A stretch of 5,296 nt of DNA, from the NCBI GenBank assembly GCA_947625995.1, contig CANQQN010000131.1, forward strand, positions 1 to 5,296. The letters are read 5' to 3'. Below are positions 1 through 5,296 of the stretch, piece after piece; within the stretch, counting starts at the first letter, position 1; every line of letters begins with the position of its first letter. Both the position numbers and the translations under genes were made by a program. The notes under the pieces are model-generated. The model was not told the origin of the DNA. It ran no database searches and saw only the letters and a list, made by a program, of their open reading frames with translations. Source of the DNA: an uncultured Lachnospiraceae bacterium (GTDB lineage Bacteria > Bacillota > Clostridia > Lachnospirales > Lachnospiraceae).

Positions 1-57
1 GAGGTTGTTCGTGCTTTTCCTACTAAAATTTACATCTTGTTAACTATTTGGACGAAA
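1..57. other. AT-rich non-coding end of the window
   Basis: After the TGA of the kinase-like gene (60-58) the composition becomes clearly more AT-rich than the genes. No open frame, hairpin with a T-run, or convincing promoter is seen on either strand. Only a short GTTAAC palindrome and a TAAAATTTA stretch stand out. A terminator, if present, is beyond the edge. Confidence 0.6.
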
Positions 58-1728
58 TCAAACATGAAAACAGCCGCTGCCGATAAACTCGCGCAAAATA
101 GAGTTCATGGGAACGCTCTCACTGCTGACGCCCACAAAATAATCCAAAAACTTCAATAGCCGTTTGGCCTCCTGATATTCCGGTTCCTCTTTGGATATGG
201 AAAACAGTGCAGGCTCCGCGTACTGCTTCAGCACCGCCAATTCATAGATCAGCGCGGAATTGAACATCACGTCTGCTTCCTCCTGATACGGGAAGATATT
301 CTTTTCTTCTCCCCTTCTAACAGAGGCCCATCTGGCAATGGTCTCTTTTGCCCCAGTGCCGCGGGTTCTGGCATCCCGCACCATACGGCGGATCAACCGT
401 CCGTCCGTAGCCGGGATCCGGTTATGCTCGTCAACGTTCAGGGTCGTCAGTGCGCTGATATATATCTTGAATTTGTTTTCCTTCGGCAGGTATCTGGTCA
501 GTTCCTCGTTGAGGCAATGGATCCCCTCGATGACCAGAATATCATTGTCACCGATCTGCAGGTGCCGGTCTTCCTTGTATTCCCGTTTCCCGGTAATAAA
601 ATTATAGGTTGGCAGCTGTACGCGTTCCCCTGCCAGCAGCGCCAGCATATCCTTGTTGAACAGCCTTACGTCAATGGCTTCCAGACATTCAAAATCATGC
701 TGCCCATATTCGTCCACCGGCGTCTTGTCCCTGTCTACAAAATAATCGTCCACGGGAATGGGATGAGGATGTAGTCCCAAGGTCTTCAACTGGACGGACA
801 GGCGATGGGAAAAGGTAGTTTTGCCGGAGGAAGAAGGCCCTGCGATCAGCACCACCCGCTTGCCCTGCTGCTCATAGATGCTCCGGGCAATATCGGCGAT
901 CTCCTTCTCCTGTAACGCCTCCTGCACAAGGATCAGTTCATGGATGCTCTCCTTGGTGACACGGTTGTTCAGCGCGCCCACCGTGTCGATGCCCAGCATA
1001 TCCCCCCATTTTGTGGAACGCTCATTGACCTGGAACAGCTTTTCATAGGGGGCAAAAGGCGGCGTCTCTCTTGTATTTTCCCTTGTGGGCAGCTGCAATA
1101 CAAACCCGTCGTGGTATTCATAGAGCGCGAAATATTTCAGAAATCCGGTAGACGCCACCATATATCCGTAATAATAATCGTCAAATCCGTCTATGCTGTA
1201 AATATTTACCTTGGACACCCGCCGGTAGTGGAACAGTTTTACCTTGTCGTACATGCCGTGCCGGGCAAATAAACGAATGGCGTCGTCCGTCCCAATGGTC
1301 CGCTTCAGTATGGGGATATTCTGCCGGCAAAGCTCCCGCATCCGGTCGGCCACCCGATCCAGAAATGCCTGATCCGGCTTCATCTGCCCGTTCATGGTGC
1401 AATACAGGCCCTGCTGCAGGGAAAATTCCACCCGCAGCCAGTCAATGTTGTCCCGGCCGGCCACGTCGTAGGCAGCCTTCAGCATGAGCAGAGTCATGCT
1501 TCTCTCATAAGCCTTCTGCCCGGCCTGTTCCGCCGTGGTAATAAACTCTATCTCGCAGTTTTTCTTACAGCGCTTATGCAACTCCCGCAGGTTGCCATTG
1601 ACAAGCACAAGTACGATATCATCCTTGTATTGATCCTGAAAATCCGCCGCAATATCCAGATAACGGATATTTTTAGGATATTCCCGGAACTTTCCCCCTA
1701 CGGTCACCTGTATTGTTTCATTCTCCAT
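58..1728 (-). CDS. nucleoside kinase-like protein: TGS + ThrRS-like domain + uridine kinase/PRK P-loop domain
   Basis: A 556-residue cytoplasmic multidomain protein, probably an ATP-dependent kinase of uridine or a related small molecule; the substrate is not shown. The N-terminal 3-60 looks like a TGS domain (IQVTVGGKFREYPKNI..., LVLVNGNLREL). Residues 65-215 resemble the ThrRS/AlaRS second additional domain (DDYYYGYMVASTGFLKYFAL, 183-202), with the zinc-binding positions replaced. After a linker (FAPYEKLFQVNE), the kinase domain begins near 285: Walker A GPSSSGKTTF (297-306), VDDYF (326-330), HDFECLEAID, the Walker B-like strand LVIEGIHCLN (398-407), and an arginine-rich GRLIRRMVRDARTRG segment (443-457) like the uridine kinase lid. 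This layout is known in clostridia and Thermotoga as 'nucleoside kinase'. The ATG at 1728 (or the adjacent ATG at 1731) follows AGAGGTGG; the longer ATG at 1791 would overlap the Nif3 gene and precede the TGS domain. It lies 20 nt after the Nif3 gene and is the last gene seen in the operon. Confidence 0.88.
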   Translation of the reverse strand: MENETIQVTVGGKFREYPKNIRYLDIAADFQDQYKDDIVLVLVNGNLRELHKRCKKNCEIEFITTAEQAGQKAYERSMTLLMLKAAYDVAGRDNIDWLRVEFSLQQGLYCTMNGQMKPDQAFLDRVADRMRELCRQNIPILKRTIGTDDAIRLFARHGMYDKVKLFHYRRVSKVNIYSIDGFDDYYYGYMVASTGFLKYFALYEYHDGFVLQLPTRENTRETPPFAPYEKLFQVNERSTKWGDMLGIDTVGALNNRVTKESIHELILVQEALQEKEIADIARSIYEQQGKRVVLIAGPSSSGKTTFSHRLSVQLKTLGLHPHPIPVDDYFVDRDKTPVDEYGQHDFECLEAIDVRLFNKDMLALLAGERVQLPTYNFITGKREYKEDRHLQIGDNDILVIEGIHCLNEELTRYLPKENKFKIYISALTTLNVDEHNRIPATDGRLIRRMVRDARTRGTGAKETIARWASVRRGEEKNIFPYQEEADVMFNSALIYELAVLKQYAEPALFSISKEEPEYQEAKRLLKFLDYFVGVSSESVPMNSILREFIGSGCFHV

Positions 1729-1732
1729 CATT

Positions 1733-1740
1733 CCACCTCT
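1733..1740 (-). promoter_or_regulatory. ribosome binding site of the nucleoside kinase-like gene
   Basis: The minus strand reads AGAGGTGG in the short gap after the Nif3 stop. AGAGG is 7 nt from the ATG at 1728 and 4 nt from the ATG at 1731, so the second of the two tandem ATG codons is slightly favoured. Confidence 0.65.
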
Positions 1741-1748
1741 TTTACCCG

Positions 1749-2549
1749 TCAATAAACCCGAAACGGCTCCTTCTGGTCCGCCTGACGGCATATCACTTCG
1801 GGAAACTCCTTACAAAACCATTTGCTCATAAATCCGGAAAACAGCTTCTCCGTGCCATAATGCCCCGCATCAATGATGCAAAGACCCTGTTCTCCGGCGT
1901 CCAAAGCCTCATGATGCCCAATATCGCCGGCGATCAGCACATCCGCTCCCTTGGCCAGCGCGTAGGAGATCACCCCTTTGCCGCTGCCGGAGCTCACGGC
2001 AGCGCGGTATACCCTGCGATCAGGGTCGCCGCTGACCGTCACAAAAGGAAGGCTGAGGGCCTCCTTCACAAACATGCCACACCGGGCAAGGGGCATTTCC
2101 TTTTCCAAACAGCCGATCCGACCAATGCCCTGCGGCCTATCAACAGTATATGCCGTTTCCCCTGAGGGAACCACTTCCATCAGCACTTCCCGCTCTTTCA
2201 GCCCCAACATATCCGCCAGCGCGTCCGCCATGCCCATCACGTCAAAATTTGTATGCATGGCATAATAGGAAATTCCGTTTTCTGCAAGGCACAGGATTTT
2301 CCTTCCTACAAAATCTTCCTTTACCACCCGTTTTAACCCGTGAAAGATCATGGGATGGTGGGTTACCAGAAGCTGCGCGCCCCAGTCGGCCGCCTGCCGT
2401 ACCACATCCTCCGTGGCGTCCAGCGCCAGCATGACCTTCGCCACCTCTGTATTTCTGTCGCCGGCCAGAAGTCCTACGTTGTCCCATTCCTCCGCATAAG
2501 CGGGAGGAAAACACTGTTCCAGCCTGTCTATAATCTCACCGCATTTCAA
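1749..2549 (-). CDS. Nif3-like dinuclear metal centre hexameric protein (short form, YqfO/YbgI family)
   Basis: Members of this widespread family form toroidal hexamers with two metal ions per subunit. Some are labelled 'GTP cyclohydrolase I type 2', but the physiological role is unsettled, so no enzyme activity is assigned. The 266 residues carry the family signatures: EEWDNVGLLAGD (20-31), THHPMIFHGLK (63-73), AMHTNFD (97-103), AGDIGHHEALDA (207-218) and IDAGHYGTEKLF (226-237). The predicted ligands H64, H65, D103, H230 and E234 match the family's metal-binding pattern, including the H-x3-E spacing. The protein lacks the PII/CutA-like insertion of the longer B. subtilis YqfO (about 370 residues), so it is the short type. 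The start is a TTG at 2549 within a TTGA overlap with the trmK stop. It is chosen because an AAAGGAGGG ribosome site sits 7 nt upstream and the protein begins exactly where the family does (MKCGEIIDRLE); the nearby ATG at 2544 is out of frame. Confidence 0.93.
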   Translation of the reverse strand: MKCGEIIDRLEQCFPPAYAEEWDNVGLLAGDRNTEVAKVMLALDATEDVVRQAADWGAQLLVTHHPMIFHGLKRVVKEDFVGRKILCLAENGISYYAMHTNFDVMGMADALADMLGLKEREVLMEVVPSGETAYTVDRPQGIGRIGCLEKEMPLARCGMFVKEALSLPFVTVSGDPDRRVYRAAVSSGSGKGVISYALAKGADVLIAGDIGHHEALDAGEQGLCIIDAGHYGTEKLFSGFMSKWFCKEFPEVICRQADQKEPFRVY

Positions 2550-3238
2550 TCAGATCCCTCCTTTGCCTCACCGATCAGAGCAAGCCGCCTTCGCACCTGC
2601 GCCAGCCGTTTTGCGGCTCTCGGGGTATCTGCGTCGGACAGCTTTTCAAGAATTTTATTGCATTGCTTCTCCTCCCACTGCAGATACGCCTTCAGCACAG
2701 GAGATTTCTTCTCCAGAAGCAGCGGCCCGAAGGCCGCCTGCAATGCAGTCAGTTTATAGGGCGCCCCCTTTTTGACCCGCAGCATCGGATAAAACTTTCC
2801 ATCCTCAAGTACCATCTCTTCCTGCAGGATCCGATAGCCCTCTTTCGCGAGAAACATCCGGGTCTCCGTAATTTCAGACTGGGGCTGCAGGATCAATTCT
2901 TTCGCGGAGGAAGCCACATCCGGACGGGAGGCCAGAATGCGGTCGATCAGCGGGCCGCCCATGCCGGCAATCAGAATCGTATCTGCCTCGCCGCAGGCAA
3001 GCTTTTGGAGCCCGTCCGACAGCCGCGTCTCTATGTACCCGGAAAGCCCGGCCTCCTCAATGTGCATTTTTGCCCGAAGAAGAGGACCCTTTCCAATATC
3101 CATTGCAATAGCGGAAGGAATTCGCCCGTTTTCTATGAGAAATATGGGAATATAGGCGTGATCCGTCCCAATATCCGCCAGCCTGTTTCCCTCTGTGACC
3201 ATTGACGCAAGCATACGCATACGCTCTGAAAGCTGCAC
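2546..3238 (-). CDS. trmK: tRNA (adenine(22)-N(1))-methyltransferase TrmK
   Basis: TrmK uses S-adenosylmethionine to methylate N1 of adenine 22 in the D-arm of several bacterial tRNAs, in the cytoplasm. The 230-residue length fits the family (B. subtilis YqfN). The Rossmann-type methyltransferase fold occupies about residues 1-160. Motif I is LADIGTDHAYIPI (20-32), with the DIGTDHA signature typical of this family. It is followed by AIAMDIGKGPLLRA (44-56, motif II region), RLSDGL (72-77), the AGMGG loop (91-95) and LQPQ (117-120). The C-terminal 165-225 is a charged helical segment resembling the coiled coil known for TrmK. The start is a GTG at 3238, supported by GGGGAGG 9 nt upstream; the internal Met codons at residues 7, 9 and 13 lack an equally good site. 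It begins 18 nt after rpoD and its stop overlaps the next start by 4 nt, so translation of the two is probably coupled. This rpoD-trmK-nif3 order is common in Firmicutes and supports the call. Confidence 0.93.
   Translation of the reverse strand: MQLSERMRMLASMVTEGNRLADIGTDHAYIPIFLIENGRIPSAIAMDIGKGPLLRAKMHIEEAGLSGYIETRLSDGLQKLACGEADTILIAGMGGPLIDRILASRPDVASSAKELILQPQSEITETRMFLAKEGYRILQEEMVLEDGKFYPMLRVKKGAPYKLTALQAAFGPLLLEKKSPVLKAYLQWEEKQCNKILEKLSDADTPRAAKRLAQVRRRLALIGEAKEGSD
2556..2564 (-). promoter_or_regulatory. strong ribosome binding site for the TTG start of the Nif3 gene
   Basis: The minus strand reads AAAGGAGGG inside the last codons of trmK, 7 nt before the TTG at 2549. It closely matches the anti-Shine-Dalgarno complement and makes the rare TTG start convincing. 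Confidence 0.8.
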
Positions 3239-3247
3239 GTTCCTTAT

Positions 3248-3254
3248 CCTCCCC
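3248..3254 (-). promoter_or_regulatory. ribosome binding site for the GTG start of trmK
   Basis: The minus strand reads GGGGAGG in the 18-nt gap after the rpoD stop, 9 nt before the GTG at 3238. It is the reason for accepting a non-ATG start. Confidence 0.75.
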
Positions 3255-3256
3255 GG

Positions 3257-4375
3257 TCAGTCCAGATAATCTTTCAGCTTGCGGCTTCTGCTGGGATGGC
3301 GCAGCTTCCGGAGCGCTTTTGCCTCGATCTGGCGGATGCGCTCACGGGTAACGTTAAACTTTTTGCCCACTTCTTCCAGCGTGCGGGCGCGGCCGTCGTC
3401 CAGCCCAAAGCGCAGGCGCAGCACCTTGCGCTCCCGGTCCGTGAGAGTATCCAGCACCTCCACCAACTGTTCTTTCAGAAGGGTAAAGGCAGCCGCGTCC
3501 GCCGGCACCGGCACGTTGTCGTCCTGAATGAAATCCCCCAGATGACTGTCCTCTTCCTCGCCGATAGGCGTCTCCAGAGACACCGGTTCCTGAGAGATCT
3601 TCAGGATATCCCGCACGCGCTCCTCCGGCAGTCCCATTTCCTCCGCGATCTCCTCCGGTGTAGGCGCTCTTCCAAGCTCCTGCAATAGCTGACGAGATAC
3701 CCGGATCAGCTTATTGATGGTTTCCACCATATGCACCGGAATACGGATGGTCCGGGCCTGATCAGCAATGGCTCTTGTGATCGCCTGACGGATCCACCAT
3801 GTAGCGTAGGTACTGAATTTGTAGCCCTTTCGATAATCGAATTTTTCAACGGCCTTGATCAGGCCCAGATTGCCCTCTTGGATCAGGTCAAGAAACAGCA
3901 TGCCGCGGCCCACATAACGCTTGGCAATACTGACCACCAGACGAAGGTTTGCCTCCGCAAGACGTTTCTTGGCTTCCTCGTCTCCCTCCTCCATCCGCTT
4001 GGCCAGTTCGATCTCCTCGTCTGCGGTGAGCAAGGGCACTTTGCCGATCTCTTTCAGGTACATGCGGACGGGATCCTCAATACTGACGCCGTCGGGAACG
4101 GACAGGTCGATCTTGCTCATGTCCACTTCTTCCTCATTCTCATCGAAAAGAAGCTCGTCGTCCTCGTCCTCCACATCCTCCGTATCCGTGATGCGCAGCA
4201 CATCGATATTGTTGGCCTCCAGATAGTCCAGAATCTTTTCCATCTGGTCCGCGTCGAGCTCCATATCCCCAAAGAAATCACTGATTTCATGATACTCTAG
4301 GATATTTTTTTTCTTTTTTGCCATTTCAAGCAGTTCTTTTAATTTTTCATTCAGCTTTATCATGTTTTCGTCCAT
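3257..4375 (-). CDS. rpoD: RNA polymerase primary sigma factor RpoD/SigA (sigma-70 group 1)
   Basis: The housekeeping sigma factor directs core RNA polymerase to -10/-35 promoters. With the ATG at 4375 it has 372 residues, close to Bacillus SigA. Visible in order: region 1.1 (1-62), a strongly acidic linker (about 64-85), region 1.2 (DPVRMYLKEIG, 101-111), region 2 (ANLRLVVSIAKRY to the STYATWWIRQAITRAIADQ block, about 142-206, core binding and -10 recognition), region 3.0 (RTIRIPVHMVETINKL, 208-223), region 3.2 finger (GEEEDSHLGDFIQDD, 272-286) and region 4 (LTDRERKVLRLRFGL to the VTRERIRQIEAKALRKL helix-turn-helix, about 311-371). All regions are present, with no large insertion between 1.2 and 2. 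The start at 4375 is preferred because GGAAGGA lies 9 nt upstream. The in-frame ATG at 4393 has no ribosome site, and the TTG at 4432 would run into dnaG. It lies between dnaG and trmK. An A-rich run codes for the KKKK at residues 20-23. Confidence 0.97.
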   Translation of the reverse strand: MDENMIKLNEKLKELLEMAKKKKNILEYHEISDFFGDMELDADQMEKILDYLEANNIDVLRITDTEDVEDEDDELLFDENEEEVDMSKIDLSVPDGVSIEDPVRMYLKEIGKVPLLTADEEIELAKRMEEGDEEAKKRLAEANLRLVVSIAKRYVGRGMLFLDLIQEGNLGLIKAVEKFDYRKGYKFSTYATWWIRQAITRAIADQARTIRIPVHMVETINKLIRVSRQLLQELGRAPTPEEIAEEMGLPEERVRDILKISQEPVSLETPIGEEEDSHLGDFIQDDNVPVPADAAAFTLLKEQLVEVLDTLTDRERKVLRLRFGLDDGRARTLEEVGKKFNVTRERIRQIEAKALRKLRHPSRSRKLKDYLD

Positions 4376-4384
4376 TGCGCTACA

Positions 4385-4391
4385 TCCTTCC
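4385..4391 (-). promoter_or_regulatory. ribosome binding site deciding the rpoD start
   Basis: The minus strand reads GGAAGGA, 9 nt before the ATG at 4375. It lies after the upstream in-frame ATG at 4393, which is itself preceded only by an AT-rich stretch (TTTTTAAATACAAA). This argues for MDENMIKL as the N-terminus. Confidence 0.7.
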
Positions 4392-4424
4392 ATTTTGTAT
4401 TTAAAAACGCATCGGCAGGGATCC

Positions 4425-5296
4425 TCAATCAATTGAAATATTCAATTTCTTCAGCCGGTCAAGTTCCCGCCGTTTTTGAATCAGCTGCTGCATAGCATTC
4501 ATGTCGGCAAGATTCATTTGCTCTTTCTCTTTTTCAAAACTGTGTGCTTTCACTTTGTAGATGATCTCCGACAGCGCCTTCGCCCTGTCCTCCCGTGAGA
4601 GGCCGTCCCCGGAAGCATCCCCCTGAAGCTTCGTATGGAACAGCGCCGCAACCTGCTTCTGTACTTCTTCCTCCTGAAAATGGCTGACGATCTTTGCCGG
4701 CGCAGGATCTCCTTTGGCCTGCTGTTCATAAAGAAGCTTTGCAACCTCCCGGTACAGGCCGTCGGTGAAATCTTCCGGTCCGATCAATGTACGCACCTTC
4801 GCAAACACAGCCGGATCGTCGATCATCCATGTAAGCAGAAGCCTTTGCGCCTGCAGGATTCCCTCGTCCTTTTCCTTCTGGAAAGAAGTGGGCTTCGGTC
4901 GTCCCACCGGCATCACGCCGCCCCGCTTCATTCCCTCGGAGTTTACCAGACGGGTCAGTTCTCCCACGCCAATGTGCAGCATATTTGCCGCCGCCTCTGT
5001 ATAGTTTTGCCGTTCTAAAGCTTCCGTAAACCTTAAAAGTTTCCCGGCCACCGCTTTGTGAAATTCCGTCTTCTGTCTTGGGTCCGCCATGTCGTAATCC
5101 TTCTGCAGGATCCGGATCTCAAAAAGAAAGCTGTTGGACGCCTCTTGAAGACGTTTCGCAAAGGCGTCTCTTCCCTCATTCTGGATAAATTCATCCGGGT
5201 CCTTGTGAGGGGACAGATCCACCACCTTGGAGGCCAGACCCGCTTCATCAAGAATGGGGATGGCGCGAAGTCGCCGCCGATATTGTCGATGTGCTT
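4425..5296 (-). CDS. dnaG: DNA primase, C-terminal part (5' end cut by the window edge)
   Basis: DnaG makes the RNA primers for DNA replication and is recruited to the fork by the DnaB-type helicase. About 289 residues are visible in frame, ending at a TGA at 4427-4425. The first recognisable motif is LRAIPIL (visible residues 9-15), followed by VVDLSPHKDPDEFI (24-37), the well-conserved end of the TOPRIM catalytic domain. The remainder is a helical region, then a C-terminal segment from about residue 150 (QRLLLTWMIDDPAVF...) that matches the helicase-binding domain and ends in a charged, coiled-coil-like helix. The zinc finger and most of the catalytic core lie outside the window. The next gene is rpoD, 49 nt downstream, which is the classical dnaG-rpoD arrangement. 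Oddity: residues 2-8 read HRQYRRR where the family has a DxAGxxAA-like stretch, so the frame may be broken at about 5271-5296. The only start-like codon near the edge, a GTG at 5225, is internal and not the true start. The family call is firm; intactness cannot be judged. Confidence 0.95.
   Translation of the reverse strand, partial: AHRQYRRRLRAIPILDEAGLASKVVDLSPHKDPDEFIQNEGRDAFAKRLQEASNSFLFEIRILQKDYDMADPRQKTEFHKAVAGKLLRFTEALERQNYTEAAANMLHIGVGELTRLVNSEGMKRGGVMPVGRPKPTSFQKEKDEGILQAQRLLLTWMIDDPAVFAKVRTLIGPEDFTDGLYREVAKLLYEQQAKGDPAPAKIVSHFQEEEVQKQVAALFHTKLQGDASGDGLSREDRAKALSEIIYKVKAHSFEKEKEQMNLADMNAMQQLIQKRRELDRLKKLNISID
4431..4447 (-). repeat. perfect 7-bp inverted repeat with 3-nt spacer at the dnaG 3' end
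   Basis: The minus strand reads AATTGAA-TAT-TTCAATT, two exact complementary arms within the last codons of dnaG (LNIS), 3 nt before its stop codon. It could be an operator-like palindrome or a weak AU-rich RNA hairpin; with one G:C pair per arm and no U-run it is not a typical terminator. It may also be chance in AT-rich codons. Confidence 0.6.
4435..4462 (-). promoter_or_regulatory. possible internal promoter for rpoD inside dnaG (weak)
   Basis: The minus strand has TTGACC (4462-4457, five of six matches to the -35 consensus), a 16-nt spacer, and TATTTC (4440-4435, three of six matches to the -10 consensus). Transcription would begin at about 4428, giving a leader of about 50 nt before the rpoD ATG. 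Internal promoters in front of the primary sigma gene are known in the sigA operon of B. subtilis, but the -10 here is poor and the call is tentative. Confidence 0.25.

Noticed and set aside
1729..1791. N-terminal extension of the kinase-like protein from an ATG at 1791
   Set aside because: It would overlap the Nif3 gene by 43 nt, lacks a good ribosome site, and precedes the TGS domain with low-complexity Gly-rich sequence. AGAGGTGG favours 1728/1731.
1713..2165. Plus-strand open frame of 150 codons antisense to the kinase start and the Nif3 gene
   Set aside because: It spans the ends of two real genes on the other strand and resembles no protein family; a shadow of GC-biased codons.
2663..3205. 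Plus-strand open frame of 180 codons antisense to trmK
   Set aside because: It is fully covered by trmK, whose methyltransferase motifs are clear, and shows no coding signal of its own.
4139..4185. Trinucleotide-like low-complexity stretch in rpoD (gtcgtcctcgtcctc)
   Set aside because: It simply codes for the acidic linker common between regions 1.1 and 1.2 of Gram-positive primary sigma factors; not a tandem repeat of independent meaning.
3731..4300. Long plus-strand open frame (189 codons) antisense to rpoD
   Set aside because: It lies wholly opposite a strongly conserved sigma factor gene, has no ribosome site or recognisable domain, and its composition is the mirror of the rpoD codons.
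4376..4432. N-terminal extension of RpoD from the TTG at 4432 or the ATG at 4393
   Set aside because: Neither has a Shine-Dalgarno; the first overlaps dnaG. GGAAGGA fits the ATG at 4375.
2820..5115. Recurring CTGCAGGAT words (near 2822, 2884, 4851 and 5103)
   Set aside because: Each falls in frame on Ile-Leu-Gln-type codons; this is codon preference, not a dispersed repeat or binding site.
1..5296. Search for a defence system, mobile element, CRISPR array, tRNA or riboswitch
   Set aside because: Nearly every base is accounted for by five conserved housekeeping genes with short gaps; no spaced repeats, transposase motifs or structured leader were seen.

Overview
The window is a compact block of housekeeping genes, all read from the minus strand, from a Bacillota member most like the Clostridia, probably Lachnospiraceae. 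Three things suggest this: the primary sigma factor is of short Gram-positive SigA size (about 372 residues) and lacks the large insertion of proteobacterial RpoD; it is followed directly by trmK and a Nif3-family gene, the order seen around sigA in Bacillus and clostridia; and the last gene is a TGS/ThrRS-like nucleoside kinase typical of anaerobic Firmicutes. The genus call is inference; there is no rRNA or other marker.

In transcription order (high to low coordinates): 5296-4425 holds the 3' part of dnaG (primase, cut by the window edge); 4375-3257 is rpoD/sigA; 3238-2546 is trmK (tRNA m1A22 methyltransferase); 2549-1749 is a Nif3-like dinuclear-metal protein; 1728-58 is a fusion of TGS, ThrRS-like and uridine-kinase-like domains. 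The gaps are 49, 18, -4 and 20 nt, each gene has a Shine-Dalgarno sequence, and there is no hairpin terminator between genes, so they most likely form one transcription unit: the dnaG-rpoD 'macromolecular synthesis' pair extended into tRNA modification and nucleotide metabolism. No gene is visible on the plus strand; the plus-strand open frames are antisense shadows. Positions 1-57 are AT-rich and non-coding as far as can be seen.

Functionally, dnaG and rpoD couple replication priming to transcription initiation. TrmK methylates A22 of tRNAs. The Nif3 protein is a conserved metal-binding hexamer of uncertain role, and the kinase probably phosphorylates a nucleoside or a similar small molecule. 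I found no mobile element, CRISPR array, defence system, RNA gene or phage sequence, and I do not think the window holds a new system. The points most worth checking are a probable reading-frame problem in dnaG at the right-hand edge, a perfect 17-nt inverted repeat overlapping a possible internal promoter just before the dnaG stop, a degenerate ThrRS-like zinc site in the kinase, and an in-frame A AAA AAG slippery heptamer early in rpoD.
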